Made by a program: the position numbers and the translations under genes. From Pseudobutyrivibrio ruminis DSM 9787 (lineage in GTDB: Bacteria; Bacillota; Clostridia; Lachnospirales; Lachnospiraceae), in the NCBI RefSeq assembly GCF_900218035.1, contig NZ_OBMR01000002.1:186001-250000 (forward strand): a stretch of DNA of 64,000 bases. Reading direction: 5' to 3'. Positions 16,721-25,817 of the stretch are shown here, one piece after another; within the stretch, counting starts at the first letter, position 1; each line of letters starts with the position of its first letter. The notes below the pieces were generated by a model that did not search any database, had not been told where the DNA came from, and saw only the letters and a program-made list of their open reading frames with translations.

Positions 16721-18636
16721 AAATCTGGTAAACCTAAGCCTCTCAGCACCTTTCTAAGTTCTATTGTATAGTAATGACGGTTTGGCTGATTATATATAGC
16801 TAAGGCTTCCTCTTCCGATAATCCGAAAGTCTCGGACAGTTCAGAAATTAAAGTAGCGCCATATGCATCATATTGGTCGGCAATACCATATTCTGCAGCA
16901 TCATCCTTATATTTTTCGTATCTTCCAATACCAATAATCAAGGAATCTAGCGCATAATTATACTGCTCATACTGAATGAATGCTTCGTATTGCTGCTGAC
17001 AAAGCTGCAAATCAGCAAGAGTTCTTGCTTGATTTCTGAGTAAGGCAACATCCTCATCAGATAAATCAAAACCATTAAGCTTTTCATATGCTGCTATATA
17101 ATCGCCCGCTTCGAACAATTCATTAGCCTGTGCCATATGACGCTTAAGACCTGTAAAGGTCATCCCAACCATTACTACACCAATTATTGATATAGATAAT
17201 ACCAAAAATGTAGCAATAATGGAAATAGGAATTTTAGGAGAATTATCAGGTTCCTTTGGTTTCTTTTCTTTTTTAGGCTTTGGTTCCTTTGGTTTCTTCT
17301 CCTTAGCCTTTTCTTTCTTGGCAGCTTCCTTCTCTTTTTTGGCCGCTTCTTTTGCAGCTTTCTTTTCTTCTTTAAGTCGTTTTTTCTTTTCCTTTGGATC
17401 TTCCTCAGGCTCTGGAACTATTGGATTTCCATCTTCATCATAGGTAATCTCAACAGTGGTATTCTTTGCTGCTTCCTCTGCAAGCTCATCCTCGTCAGGA
17501 GGTCCAAAAAGAATAAGTAAAATCTTTTGGATAATAGGATTAGGTTCTTTCCCGCCCTTTTCTCCTTTTTCCTTTTTAGCTTTTTTCTTCTTTTTCTTTT
17601 TACCTTTGCCTTTGCCTTCTTCTTCCTCTTCTTCCGGCTCAGCTTCCTCGGCAGATTCATCAATGTCTGCAGCTTCTCCAGCACCTTCTTCATCACCACT
17701 TAAAAGTGATTGAATATCAAGAAGGTCCTCATCATCACCTTCAAGAAGGTTTTCGAGATCCAAATCGCCATCTCCTGATAAATCAGGCTCGTCTCCATCA
17801 CCGTACTGAGCTTCATCTAAAGCATCCATCTCATCAGGAAGAAATTCTTTGAGCGAATCATCAAGTGGTTCGTCGTCTCCTGAATCCTCAATAATATCAT
17901 CTAATGATAAACCAAAATCATCTGAATCATCAGAATCTGCAGGACTTTCCTCATCTAAAGGAGCATCCTCAGGCTCTTCAATAAAGTTGGATAAATCTAT
18001 TTCTCCATCATCTGGTATCTCTATAGGTGAATCATCTGCTGCTAAATCAATCTGAGGTTCATCATCTTCAAGAATATCCTTTAAGCTAAGCTCATCAGAA
18101 TCATCCTCAGCTTCTTCTGTATCAGGCTCTAACGACTCAATTTCTTCTGAAGCCATTTCTTCCTGAGAATCCATTGCAGATTCGCCTTCGTCTTGGGCAA
18201 CTGGTTCTGGTTCATCCAGTTCATCCTGTGCCTTATTGACAACACTTTTAATATTATTAAGAAGAGAATTTACAACACCTTCAGAATCCGGCAATTCACC
18301 TGTTTCCTGGAAAATGCGCTCTTCTTCGTCGATTTCCTGTTCAAAATTACTAATAAATAAATCTACATCGTCAGTATCCAATTCTTCTTCAAATTGGCGC
18401 AAAAAATCCTCCTCGGAAAGAACCTTTCTGAGGTATGGATGGGAAGTCTTAGTCTGTGCCTGAGAAGAATCAATTCCTGTTGCAGTAAGAAAATCCTCAT
18501 CAGGAGCAACAGCCTTGCGGCTCTCAACAACCTGCTGTTGCTTCTTCATAGCATTCTCCTGGACCTGCATAGCATCAGTCTTAGCCTTATTTATTGAATT
18601 CAGTAGTCCATCTAAGTAGTCCTCTGACTGAGACAT
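16717..18636 (-). CDS. Large acidic/lysine-rich single-pass membrane protein, function unknown
   Basis: I do not recognise this 639-residue protein. Residues about 1-345 are cytoplasmic-type and extremely acidic, with short hydrophobic-acidic motifs recurring (SLKDILEDDEPQIDL, SLDDIIEDSGDDEPL, DLENLLEGDDEDLLD, DIQSLLSGDEE). Next come a Lys/Gly tract (about 345-375), a short hydrophobic segment, a Lys/Glu/Pro-rich highly charged stretch (about 415-475) and one transmembrane helix (about 478-500). The C-terminal 135 residues look helical and TPR-like (ANELFEAGDYIAAYEKLNGF). The ATG follows GGGAGG. It lies between cheV and hisH and overlaps hisH by 4 nt. A scaffold or signalling role is possible. 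Confidence 0.75.
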   Translation of the reverse strand: MSQSEDYLDGLLNSINKAKTDAMQVQENAMKKQQQVVESRKAVAPDEDFLTATGIDSSQAQTKTSHPYLRKVLSEEDFLRQFEEELDTDDVDLFISNFEQEIDEEERIFQETGELPDSEGVVNSLLNNIKSVVNKAQDELDEPEPVAQDEGESAMDSQEEMASEEIESLEPDTEEAEDDSDELSLKDILEDDEPQIDLAADDSPIEIPDDGEIDLSNFIEEPEDAPLDEESPADSDDSDDFGLSLDDIIEDSGDDEPLDDSLKEFLPDEMDALDEAQYGDGDEPDLSGDGDLDLENLLEGDDEDLLDIQSLLSGDEEGAGEAADIDESAEEAEPEEEEEEGKGKGKKKKKKKAKKEKGEKGGKEPNPIIQKILLILFGPPDEDELAEEAAKNTTVEITYDEDGNPIVPEPEEDPKEKKKRLKEEKKAAKEAAKKEKEAAKKEKAKEKKPKEPKPKKEKKPKEPDNSPKIPISIIATFLVLSISIIGVVMVGMTFTGLKRHMAQANELFEAGDYIAAYEKLNGFDLSDEDVALLRNQARTLADLQLCQQQYEAFIQYEQYNYALDSLIIGIGRYEKYKDDAAEYGIADQYDAYGATLISELSETFGLSEEEALAIYNQPNRHYYTIELRKVLRGLGLPDL

Positions 18637-18662
18637 CTACATGTCCTCCCTTAAATTTAATT

Positions 18663-18690
18663 AAGGGGTATGCAAAGCACACCCCTCAGT
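18663..18690 (-). terminator. Hairpin after cheV
   Basis: A 9-bp stem with one G-T pair (18665-18673 with 18677-18685) and a 3-nt loop follows cheV on the minus strand. The T run after it is weak, so it may only partly stop transcription into the 639-residue gene. Confidence 0.5.
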
Positions 18691-18700
18691 TTTAAAAATT

Positions 18701-19624
18701 TTAATTGCCTTTACGAGCGACTTCGTATTTAGCAACAAGCTCATCAACAACTGAAATAAGCTTACCAATTTCAGGCTTTGTAAGCTGAGCATCGGCACCA
18801 AGGCTTTCGCCCTTACGTCTAATCTCGTCGTTAATAAGTGATGAGAAAATAATAAGTGGAATGTTCTTCATTACATCATTCTCTTTAACGAGCTTGCAAA
18901 GTCTGTGACCATCCATAAGAGGCATCTCGATATCAGTGATAATAAGATGTACGTCATTAAGAACTGTACCTCTCTTGTGGAACTCAACAAGCTTGTCCCA
19001 ACCTTCCTGACCGTTCATATTAACGATAAGGTTAGTGTAACCAGCCTTCTTCAAGCACTCAACAATAAGCTTTGAAAGAAGAGGTGAATCCTCACAAAGT
19101 AAAATAGGTGATTTACTACGATCTTTTGTCTCGTAATCATCCATTTCTGAAACCTTAAGACCAGTCTCAGGATTGATATCTGTAACAATCTTCTCGAAGT
19201 CAAGAATAACAACGAGTCTGTCTTCTAACTTAATAACACCTGTTGAAACACCAGATTCATCTGAACTGATAGTTGCATCAGGCTTGATGATGTCTTCCCA
19301 AGAAACACGATGGATTCCAAGAACCTCATCAACGTGGAAAGCTGTATTCAAACTGTTGAAGTTTGTAATGATGAATAAGCCGTCTGTATCAGCTTCATCT
19401 GTAATATTTAAGCACTTGCGAAGAGAAATGACAGAAATCATAATATCTCTTGGCATGAAGATACCTTCTATAGAAGGATGCGCGTTAGGTAGAGGTGTTA
19501 CTGGTTGATATAACAAAATCTCCCTAATCTTGGCAACGTTAATTCCATAGAAATTCTTGCCAACCTTAAATTCAAGTACTTCGAGCTCGTTAGTGCCCGA
19601 CTCTAATAAAATATTAGTATCCAT
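18701..19624 (-). CDS. cheV: Chemotaxis coupling/adaptation protein CheV
   Basis: Links chemoreceptors to the CheA kinase and takes part in adaptation. The 307-residue protein has an N-terminal CheW domain (about 12-165) and a C-terminal receiver domain (about 172-300). The receiver has acidic residues in LLCEDSPLL, the phosphoacceptor Asp231 in IITDIEMPLMDG and Lys283 in AQLTKPE. The ATG follows GAGGAGA. With the chemoreceptor at the left edge it indicates a motile organism. Confidence 0.95.
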   Translation of the reverse strand: MDTNILLESGTNELEVLEFKVGKNFYGINVAKIREILLYQPVTPLPNAHPSIEGIFMPRDIMISVISLRKCLNITDEADTDGLFIITNFNSLNTAFHVDEVLGIHRVSWEDIIKPDATISSDESGVSTGVIKLEDRLVVILDFEKIVTDINPETGLKVSEMDDYETKDRSKSPILLCEDSPLLSKLIVECLKKAGYTNLIVNMNGQEGWDKLVEFHKRGTVLNDVHLIITDIEMPLMDGHRLCKLVKENDVMKNIPLIIFSSLINDEIRRKGESLGADAQLTKPEIGKLISVVDELVAKYEVARKGN

Positions 19625-19658
19625 GCAAATCTCCTCTCATTTAAATCAATTATATGAT

Positions 19659-20417
19659 TTATATGGTTGTCCCTCTTGTTGTGCCATCACTTGTAATAAA
19701 TAATTCAAGTGAGGATATATTTTCTACTGACGAATCGCTGAAAAGAAAGACCAAAATAAATGATTTGGACTCTCCAGCTGCCAGTATGCCATCATAGTTA
19801 GCTAAATCATTTGACAATGGTGTGTACTGAGTACTCTCTTTTGCTCCACCGTTCAATGATAAATTGTATGTTCTTCCTGTATATTTTGAGAAATCAACAG
19901 ATGAATCTGATGTATTTTTAGCTTCAATAGAAAGAACTACGTATTTTTTGCCAGAAACCTGTGAAAGTACAAAATTATTTGTTTTGTAATCGGCAGCTAC
20001 ATCAAATTCAGCGCAAGTAAATTCTACACCTGGTATTTCAATTGCATCAGTCATAGAATATCCTGCATCCTCAGAACCTTCCTCGGCAGTGCCTTCTTCA
20101 GTCTCATCTGTAACTATAGGTTCTCCAGTTTCTGGATCATATTCGACTTCTGTATTTTCCTCGTCAATTGCCTCTTCTGTTTCCTCTGAATCAGTTTCAT
20201 CCGGTGCATATTCATCATCCAGCTCGCCAGGCTTTACACGAGCATTTGCAATTCCTGTTGTCTGATTTTTATTGAATTTTGAAACAGTTTTCGAGGCATA
20301 AGCTGTGATTACCGCCTCTTCTTCCTCTGTCATAGTATACAAAGGTTCACCACAAGCGGTGAAAAGCAGAGAAAAACACATAACCGAAATCAAAAGGAAA
20401 AATCTTTTAATTTTCAT
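19659..20417 (-). CDS. Surface lipoprotein with DUF4352-like domain
   Basis: A 252-residue protein with a lipoprotein signal (MKIKRFFLLISVMCFSLLF then TAC; lipobox Cys22), so it should be anchored outside the membrane. After an acidic linker (about 65-125), the C-terminal 125 residues form a beta-rich immunoglobulin-like domain of DUF4352 type (YVVLSIEAKNTSDSSVDF, later ESKSFILVFLFSDSS). The function is unknown; such domains occur in Gram-positive lipoproteins that may bind ligands or stabilise partners. The ATG follows AGGAGA. It has its own promoter and lies downstream of a two-component system. Confidence 0.8.
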   Translation of the reverse strand: MKIKRFFLLISVMCFSLLFTACGEPLYTMTEEEEAVITAYASKTVSKFNKNQTTGIANARVKPGELDDEYAPDETDSEETEEAIDEENTEVEYDPETGEPIVTDETEEGTAEEGSEDAGYSMTDAIEIPGVEFTCAEFDVAADYKTNNFVLSQVSGKKYVVLSIEAKNTSDSSVDFSKYTGRTYNLSLNGGAKESTQYTPLSNDLANYDGILAAGESKSFILVFLFSDSSVENISSLELFITSDGTTRGTTI

Positions 20418-20453
20418 GCTATCTCCTAGAAGAATAAACTAATCATTAATGGT

Positions 20454-20482
20454 ATGTTAGCATTAATATGTGTATTGTTCAA
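20454..20482 (-). promoter_or_regulatory. Probable promoter of the lipoprotein gene
   Basis: The minus strand has TTGAAC, 17 nt, TAACAT with an extended TG before the -10. It lies in the 84-bp gap after the sensor kinase and about 37 nt upstream of the lipoprotein ATG. Confidence 0.5.
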
Positions 20483-20501
20483 CACAAAAAATCAGAAAAT
20501 T

Positions 20502-22013
20502 CTATGAATTTTGTTTGATTTTTGTGTCTTTTGTCAAAGTTAACTCAAACCAAAATTCAACTCCATTTGGCAAGTTTTCAACACCAAATTTTTCATGCAT
20601 CAAATCCATTGTAGCTTTAACAACTGACAAGCCGATACCACTGCCGCCATATTCACGGCTTCTAGCCTTATCAGCTTTGTAAAACTTCTCCCAAATGTGC
20701 TTGATGTCCTTCTTGGCAATGTTATTTCCGGAATTGAATACACTAATTCGAACTTTGCCTTTTTTAACAAAATCATATCTTACATTAATGATGTTTTCAT
20801 TTAATACATAGTGAATTGCATTACTAATAAAGTTAGTAATAACCTGCTCCACTAAGAATTCGTCTGCATGAACCACGCAAGGTTCTTTGTTGATAAATGA
20901 ATATGTAATATTCTGTGCTTCGAAATTGATTTTATTGCTATCAACGACACTATCAATCATCTCTGTCACATCAAAATCAACCATATCCATATTCATCTGA
21001 CCAGCTTCAAGCTGATTAAGAATGAGCATTTCTCTAACCAAACGGTTCATCTTGTTTGCTTCATCAATGATGATATCAAGATAAATCTGACGGCTGTTCT
21101 CATCCTCCATAATGCCCTCCTGCAGACCCTCGGCATAGCCTTGGATAAGGGCAATTGGTGTTTTAAGCTCGTGCGAAACATTTGATACGAATTCCTTTCG
21201 CATATTTTCATTTTCTTCACGAACTTCAAGATCGTGTTTTAGGCTTTCATTAGCAGTACGAAGCTGGCTAATTGCACGTTTTAATGTAGTAGACATTTCA
21301 TTAACATGCTCGCCCAAATCATCCATCTCATTATATATAACCTGAGGCGTGTACTTTGCTTCGAAATCGAAGTTTGAAATACGCTTCGTTATATCAATTA
21401 TGTTAAATAATGGCTGAGTAAACTTTGCAATCGCAAAATGACTAAATACTGTAGTCATAAGAATCGCAACCAGAACCATATATAGGAAAAACTTGTTTGT
21501 GATTGAACTGGTATGCTCCATTGCAGATAAAGTAGCTCTAATAAAAACGATACTACCATCAGGGAGCAATCCTAATAGAACAAGATAATCATCCTCTGAA
21601 CCTGGAAAAGCCTGCTTAAAAATCTCGTAATTATCATTCTTGTTAATGACATCTACAGATTCATCGTTTGAAAACATTGAATAATTGAGTTGATTCAATA
21701 AAATCTCAGAATTAGTATTAGACGAAATTAAAGGCTCTCCGCTAGCGCCTGTAACAACGCAATTTACAGAAAACCTATCAAATAAGGCTGCTATTTCTGC
21801 TTCATAATCTTGTCCGTATAAAACACCCTCATTGCATTTATTAGACATGATATCGTAAAGCTCTACCATATCCTGTCTCTTTGTTAAAACATAATAATCG
21901 CCTAAAAAGCAGGATGATAGAATACTAACAATAACAAGTGAACCAAGTATGATTGCAACTATCAATCCTACAATTTGGCGATTAATTTTATTAGACCTTT
22001 GCGTCGACTTCAA
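20502..22013 (-). CDS. Membrane sensor histidine kinase
   Basis: Autophosphorylating sensor of the response regulator encoded just upstream. The 503-residue protein has a transmembrane helix (about 13-35), an extracellular domain (about 36-165), a second helix (about 168-190), a HAMP linker (to about 245) and a HisKA/HATPase core. The phosphoacceptor His is in FVSNVSHELKTPIALIQG; the N-box and G-box are in NFISNAIHYV and YGGSGIGLSVVKA. The likely start is the TTG at 22013, preceded by GGGG and overlapping the regulator gene by 23 nt. Stimulus unknown. Confidence 0.93.
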   Translation of the reverse strand: MKSTQRSNKINRQIVGLIVAIILGSLVIVSILSSCFLGDYYVLTKRQDMVELYDIMSNKCNEGVLYGQDYEAEIAALFDRFSVNCVVTGASGEPLISSNTNSEILLNQLNYSMFSNDESVDVINKNDNYEIFKQAFPGSEDDYLVLLGLLPDGSIVFIRATLSAMEHTSSITNKFFLYMVLVAILMTTVFSHFAIAKFTQPLFNIIDITKRISNFDFEAKYTPQVIYNEMDDLGEHVNEMSTTLKRAISQLRTANESLKHDLEVREENENMRKEFVSNVSHELKTPIALIQGYAEGLQEGIMEDENSRQIYLDIIIDEANKMNRLVREMLILNQLEAGQMNMDMVDFDVTEMIDSVVDSNKINFEAQNITYSFINKEPCVVHADEFLVEQVITNFISNAIHYVLNENIINVRYDFVKKGKVRISVFNSGNNIAKKDIKHIWEKFYKADKARSREYGGSGIGLSVVKATMDLMHEKFGVENLPNGVEFWFELTLTKDTKIKQNS

Positions 22014-22680
22014 ATTTATACCCCATGCCCCAAATAGTCTTGATGTAGTTTCCCTTATCGTCTAACTTACTACGAAGCTTTTTAACGTGAGTATCGATTG
22101 TTCTAGCATCTCCAAAGTAATCATAGTCCCAAACATGATTGAGAATCTTTTCTCTTGAAAGAGCAATTCCTTCATTATTGATGAAGTAATAAAGCAACTC
22201 GAATTCCTTAACAGAAAGCTCTACAGGAGTACCATCGTTAGTTGCTACATGCGCATCAACATCCAGCTGAATGCCACCAGCTTCAACAACCTTCTTGCCG
22301 ATTGAATCATCTGTGCTTCTTCTAAGAACTGCATTAACTCTGGCCATAAGAATCTTTGGAGAAAATGGCTTGTTAATATACTCATCAGCACCAAGCTCAA
22401 AACCATTAAGAACATCATTTTCCTCGCCCTTAGCTGTAAGCATAAGAACAGGTATAGAAGAAGTCTCTCTGATTTCTTTCAAAACGGCAAACCCATCAAC
22501 TTTTGGCATCATAACATCCAAAATGATAAGTGATATCTCGCTGTCCATATAGAACATGTCGAGAGCCTGTTCACCATTTTCGGCCTCTATGACCTCGTAA
22601 TCCTCTCTTACCAAATAATCCTTGATAAGTTTTCTCATTCGGCTTTCATCATCAGCCACAAGAATTTTGTTTTTAGACAT
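21991..22680 (-). CDS. OmpR/PhoB-family response regulator
   Basis: DNA-binding regulator partnered with the kinase at 20502-22013. The 229-residue protein has a receiver domain (1-120) with phosphoacceptor Asp55 in IILDVMMPKVDG and Lys104 in YINKPFSP, and a C-terminal winged helix (about 130-227) with SVKEFELLYYFINNEG and DTHVKKLRSKLDD. Middle gene of a three-gene operon starting with the membrane protein at 22709-23323. Confidence 0.95.
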   Translation of the reverse strand: MSKNKILVADDESRMRKLIKDYLVREDYEVIEAENGEQALDMFYMDSEISLIILDVMMPKVDGFAVLKEIRETSSIPVLMLTAKGEENDVLNGFELGADEYINKPFSPKILMARVNAVLRRSTDDSIGKKVVEAGGIQLDVDAHVATNDGTPVELSVKEFELLYYFINNEGIALSREKILNHVWDYDYFGDARTIDTHVKKLRSKLDDKGNYIKTIWGMGYKFEVDAKV

Positions 22681-22708
22681 AACACCAACCCCAATCCTTG
22701 AAATAATA

Positions 22709-23323
22709 TTATTGTTGTTCCTGTTCCTTCTCCCTGATAGCTTCTTCTCTTTCGGTAAGATCCTGCTCCCAAGAAGAATACTTGTCGATTAGCTTTTCTT
22801 CGTAATCGAGTATGGTCGGGCTGTTTATTGTGGTACTCACATAAAACATTCCCAAAACGCAAAGCAACAATGCAATGCAAAAAATTAATAGGACTTTGTT
22901 GATAGCTTTTAGTCTTTTGATTTCTGAGGAATCATTTGTGACTTTAGCCACAACTTTTTTATCGGCTTTTTCCTTCTTAGCTTTAGATACTTTTTCATCA
23001 GAAGATGAATTTGTATCTTCTGTTTTTTCTTCTGGTGTCACGTCTTTAGGGGGTTCTTCTAAAGAATAAACAGGAGGAATATCCTCTGGCGTAAAAACCT
23101 CTGAATCTAAAAGATTCTGCCTAAGCTGAGCTAGAAAACTCATACCGATTTCAGTGGAAAACATTCGCTGATTCAAAAGCTTTTTATATACAGTGAGCAC
23201 AGCATTCTCATCGCTGTCTTTAATCTGCCCCAAGATATACTCAACTGCCTTAAGCTCTTTGGCGGCTTTTTTTGCTTTATTCTCATCATCGAAAATGTAT
23301 CCACCAATATTATACTTAGCCAT
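22709..23323 (-). CDS. Single-pass membrane protein of unknown function
   Basis: I do not recognise this 204-residue protein. The N-terminal 85 residues look like a small folded helical domain (NIGGYIFDDENKAKKAAKEL), followed by an acidic and then lysine-rich linker, one transmembrane helix (about 143-165) and a charged coiled-coil tail (about 170-204). There is no signal peptide, so the N terminus is probably cytoplasmic. The ATG follows AAAGGA. It is the first gene of the operon with the OmpR-type regulator and sensor kinase and may be an accessory of that system. Confidence 0.75.
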   Translation of the reverse strand: MAKYNIGGYIFDDENKAKKAAKELKAVEYILGQIKDSDENAVLTVYKKLLNQRMFSTEIGMSFLAQLRQNLLDSEVFTPEDIPPVYSLEEPPKDVTPEEKTEDTNSSSDEKVSKAKKEKADKKVVAKVTNDSSEIKRLKAINKVLLIFCIALLLCVLGMFYVSTTINSPTILDYEEKLIDKYSSWEQDLTEREEAIREKEQEQQ

Positions 23324-23344
23324 ATTAATCCTTTAAAATAATTG

Positions 23345-23373
23345 TATATAATTATTTTAGCAATTTGTACCAA
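23345..23373 (-). promoter_or_regulatory. Possible promoter of the membrane protein/two-component operon
   Basis: The minus strand has TTGGTA, 17 nt, TATATA, about 22 nt before the ATG at 23323. Both boxes are only partial matches and the region is AT-rich. Confidence 0.45.
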
Positions 23374-23390
23374 AAAAATCTATCTTTTAT

Positions 23391-24626
23391 TTAATTATTT
23401 TCGCAGATTTTTGCTAATCCAAATATAGCTATTACCACTCCTGCAAAAGTGACAATTGTACCAAACCATAAAGCAGGTGTTACACCAATAATTCTAATTA
23501 ATACACCACCAAGTAAGCTTGAAAGTAAATTACTAAATGTCATAGCTATAGTTACAAAAGCCTGTCCTTTAACAGCATCCTGCTTATTCATGATTTCATC
23601 TACAAAATGGACAGATGCTGGAATGAAAATTGCAAAAGCCAAAGCTTGGAACAACATACTGAAATATAAAAATCCAACAGATGTTGCCAAGGTTGTAACA
23701 AGAATTTTAACAAAATAAAATACCGCAGAAACACTAAGAAGCTTTTTGGTGCCAAATTTATCCTTAAGCTGATTAAAGAAAATCATAGCAGGAAGCTCTA
23801 CGATTGCCTGTAGTGCTAGGAGCCCTCCGTTGCTTGCCTCGTTCCCTCCAACATTGACGGTGATTTGATATAAGAAATTGTTTATCAAAACATGTCCAAA
23901 ATAAAAGCAAACAACACCAATTAAAAATACGAAAAACATCTCATATTTACTAATAAACTTCTTTACTGATTCTAAACTTAAACTATCTGATTTTGATTCT
24001 TCGGAAAACGGATCATAATCTTCATTAATTTCAATTCCCGAATTCTTTAATTCTCTATATATAAGAATGATTGCAACAACAAAAGCTGCAGAAACAATAA
24101 ATCCAAGAATAGTTACTGCCCTTTCAGATGTAAGAGTCATAAAATTTCCAACAAGCAAACTCATTATAAAAAAGAAGAAAGACCCGCTTGCTCTGGCAAC
24201 TCCAAAGTTCATTTTCACATTGTATTTTTCAATATGGAAATTAAGTGCATTCAAAAATGGCTGTATTACTGTGGCAACCATAGCTCCAATAAAGAATGTG
24301 AAGCTAGTTCCAAAGCCCTTAGCGTTTGTTCCTATAGCAAAGAATAAATCCAAGGTAACAATAGCACCAAGCAACGCTAAAACATCTACCACATCAAAGC
24401 TAGCAGCTTTATCTGTCAGATATGAAACAACCTGTTGTAACACTGTAGCTACTAAAAAGGCGATAGCAAATAAAGCACCTATCCCAACTGTAGAATAACC
24501 TCTGTTAGATAAATAAGCTGAGCCCATGCTGATTGTACAGCATACCATCATCCAGTATAGACCCTGAGCTATTATGTAGTATAAATTCAGTCTGTACTCT
24601 CTTGACTCTTTAATTTGAAAAATCAT
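23391..24626 (-). CDS. MFS transporter (LacY-like MFS_1-like family)
   Basis: A 411-residue integral membrane protein with 12 predicted helices and a hydrophilic loop at about 205-225. The pattern, including FGVARASGSFFFF between helices 4 and 5 and the loop motif QLKDKFGTKKLLSV, fits the LacY/nucleoside:H+ symporter branch of the major facilitator superfamily. The substrate cannot be told; sugars or oligosaccharides are plausible. The ATG follows AAGGAG. The gene appears monocistronic and is divergent from the EEP gene. Confidence 0.88.
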   Translation of the reverse strand: MIFQIKESREYRLNLYYIIAQGLYWMMVCCTISMGSAYLSNRGYSTVGIGALFAIAFLVATVLQQVVSYLTDKAASFDVVDVLALLGAIVTLDLFFAIGTNAKGFGTSFTFFIGAMVATVIQPFLNALNFHIEKYNVKMNFGVARASGSFFFFIMSLLVGNFMTLTSERAVTILGFIVSAAFVVAIILIYRELKNSGIEINEDYDPFSEESKSDSLSLESVKKFISKYEMFFVFLIGVVCFYFGHVLINNFLYQITVNVGGNEASNGGLLALQAIVELPAMIFFNQLKDKFGTKKLLSVSAVFYFVKILVTTLATSVGFLYFSMLFQALAFAIFIPASVHFVDEIMNKQDAVKGQAFVTIAMTFSNLLSSLLGGVLIRIIGVTPALWFGTIVTFAGVVIAIFGLAKICENN

Positions 24627-24732
24627 GTCTAACTCCTTAAAATTATTTTAATATATTATGAATTTTAGAATTCTAACAAGCTTTTATGATATATTATTAA
24701 TGAATTTTTAAACGTCTGAAAGGAAAGAATAT

Positions 24733-25815
24733 ATGGCAAAAAAAGTTTTAAAAACCATTCTAATTATTCTACTAATCATCGTTCTTTTATTTGTCGGATA
24801 TGTAGTTTATGTATTCGCTTCGTATTATCGTTTAGACGATAATCTAGAACTCGAAATCGAAGGTTCAGCATCTACAGATACTCTTTCAATCGGAGAAACC
24901 TATCGAATAACATCTGCAAATCTTGGATTTGGTGCATACTCTGCAGACTATTCATTCTTCATGGATGGCGGCACAGAGTCATGGGCCTACTCAAAAGAAG
25001 CTGTGTACGATAACATCAATGGCTCAGTAGATAGCGTTATGTCATTAGACCCAGATTTAATGTTGTTCCAAGAAGTAGATATCGATTCTACAAGAAGTTA
25101 TCACGTAGATCAGAAAGAACTTATCATTTCAGATTTAGCTGATGCTGATATAAGTGATGTAAACTACACTTTCGCACAAAATTATGATAGTCCATTTTTA
25201 ATGTATCCATTTACACAACCTCACGGAAAATCAAAAGCTGGACTCTTAACCGTTTCACCAGCCACAATAACAAGCTCTATCCGTCGCTCGCTTCCAATTG
25301 AAGAAGGCTTATCAAAGTTCATCGACCTGGATAGATGCTATTGCAAAAACTATATTAATCTTGATAATGGCAAGCAGCTTGTTTTATACAATGTTCATTT
25401 GTCTGCATACACTACAGATCCATCAACTGCTGAAAACCAGGTTGTCATGCTCAACGAAGATATGACCGCTGAGGTTGAGGCAGGCAATTACGTTATTGCC
25501 GGTGGTGATATGAACAAAGATATGCTTGGCGATTCCTCTGCATACTTCGGAACAACAAGTTCAGCAAATTGGGCTCAGCCATTCCCAGAAGATTTATTAT
25601 CTGATGACTTTAGTATAGTAGGACCACTTGATGAAGCAAATCCTGTTCCATCATGTAGAAACGCCGACACACCATACACCGAGGATTCCTTCGTATTAAC
25701 AATCGATGGTTTCATTGTTTCTTCAAATGTTAAGGTTGAATACTCAAATGTATTAGATACAGGCTTTGCGTATTCAGACCACAATCCAGTCTATATGGAC
25801 TTCATTTTAGAATAA
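24733..25815 (+). CDS. Membrane-tethered endonuclease/exonuclease/phosphatase-family protein
   Basis: A 360-residue protein with one N-terminal transmembrane anchor (residues 5-29) and an extracytoplasmic EEP domain. Metal and catalytic residues of the family are visible: Asn in ITSANLG, Glu in MLFQEVDID, the Asp/Asn pair in IAGGDMNKD and the terminal Ser-Asp-His in AYSDHNPVY. Members cleave phosphodiester or phosphomonoester bonds in DNA, lipids or inositol phosphates, and the substrate here is unknown. The ATG follows AAAGGAAAG. The stop codon is 2 nt from that of the convergent DUF cluster, with no obvious terminator. Confidence 0.88.
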   Translation: MAKKVLKTILIILLIIVLLFVGYVVYVFASYYRLDDNLELEIEGSASTDTLSIGETYRITSANLGFGAYSADYSFFMDGGTESWAYSKEAVYDNINGSVDSVMSLDPDLMLFQEVDIDSTRSYHVDQKELIISDLADADISDVNYTFAQNYDSPFLMYPFTQPHGKSKAGLLTVSPATITSSIRRSLPIEEGLSKFIDLDRCYCKNYINLDNGKQLVLYNVHLSAYTTDPSTAENQVVMLNEDMTAEVEAGNYVIAGGDMNKDMLGDSSAYFGTTSSANWAQPFPEDLLSDDFSIVGPLDEANPVPSCRNADTPYTEDSFVLTIDGFIVSSNVKVEYSNVLDTGFAYSDHNPVYMDFILE

Positions 25816-25817
25816 TA

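Noticed and set aside
17219-17713. Open frames on the plus strand rich in Phe and Ser within the 639-residue gene
   Set aside because: They are the antisense of lysine- and glutamate-rich codons, with no start signal and no recognisable product.
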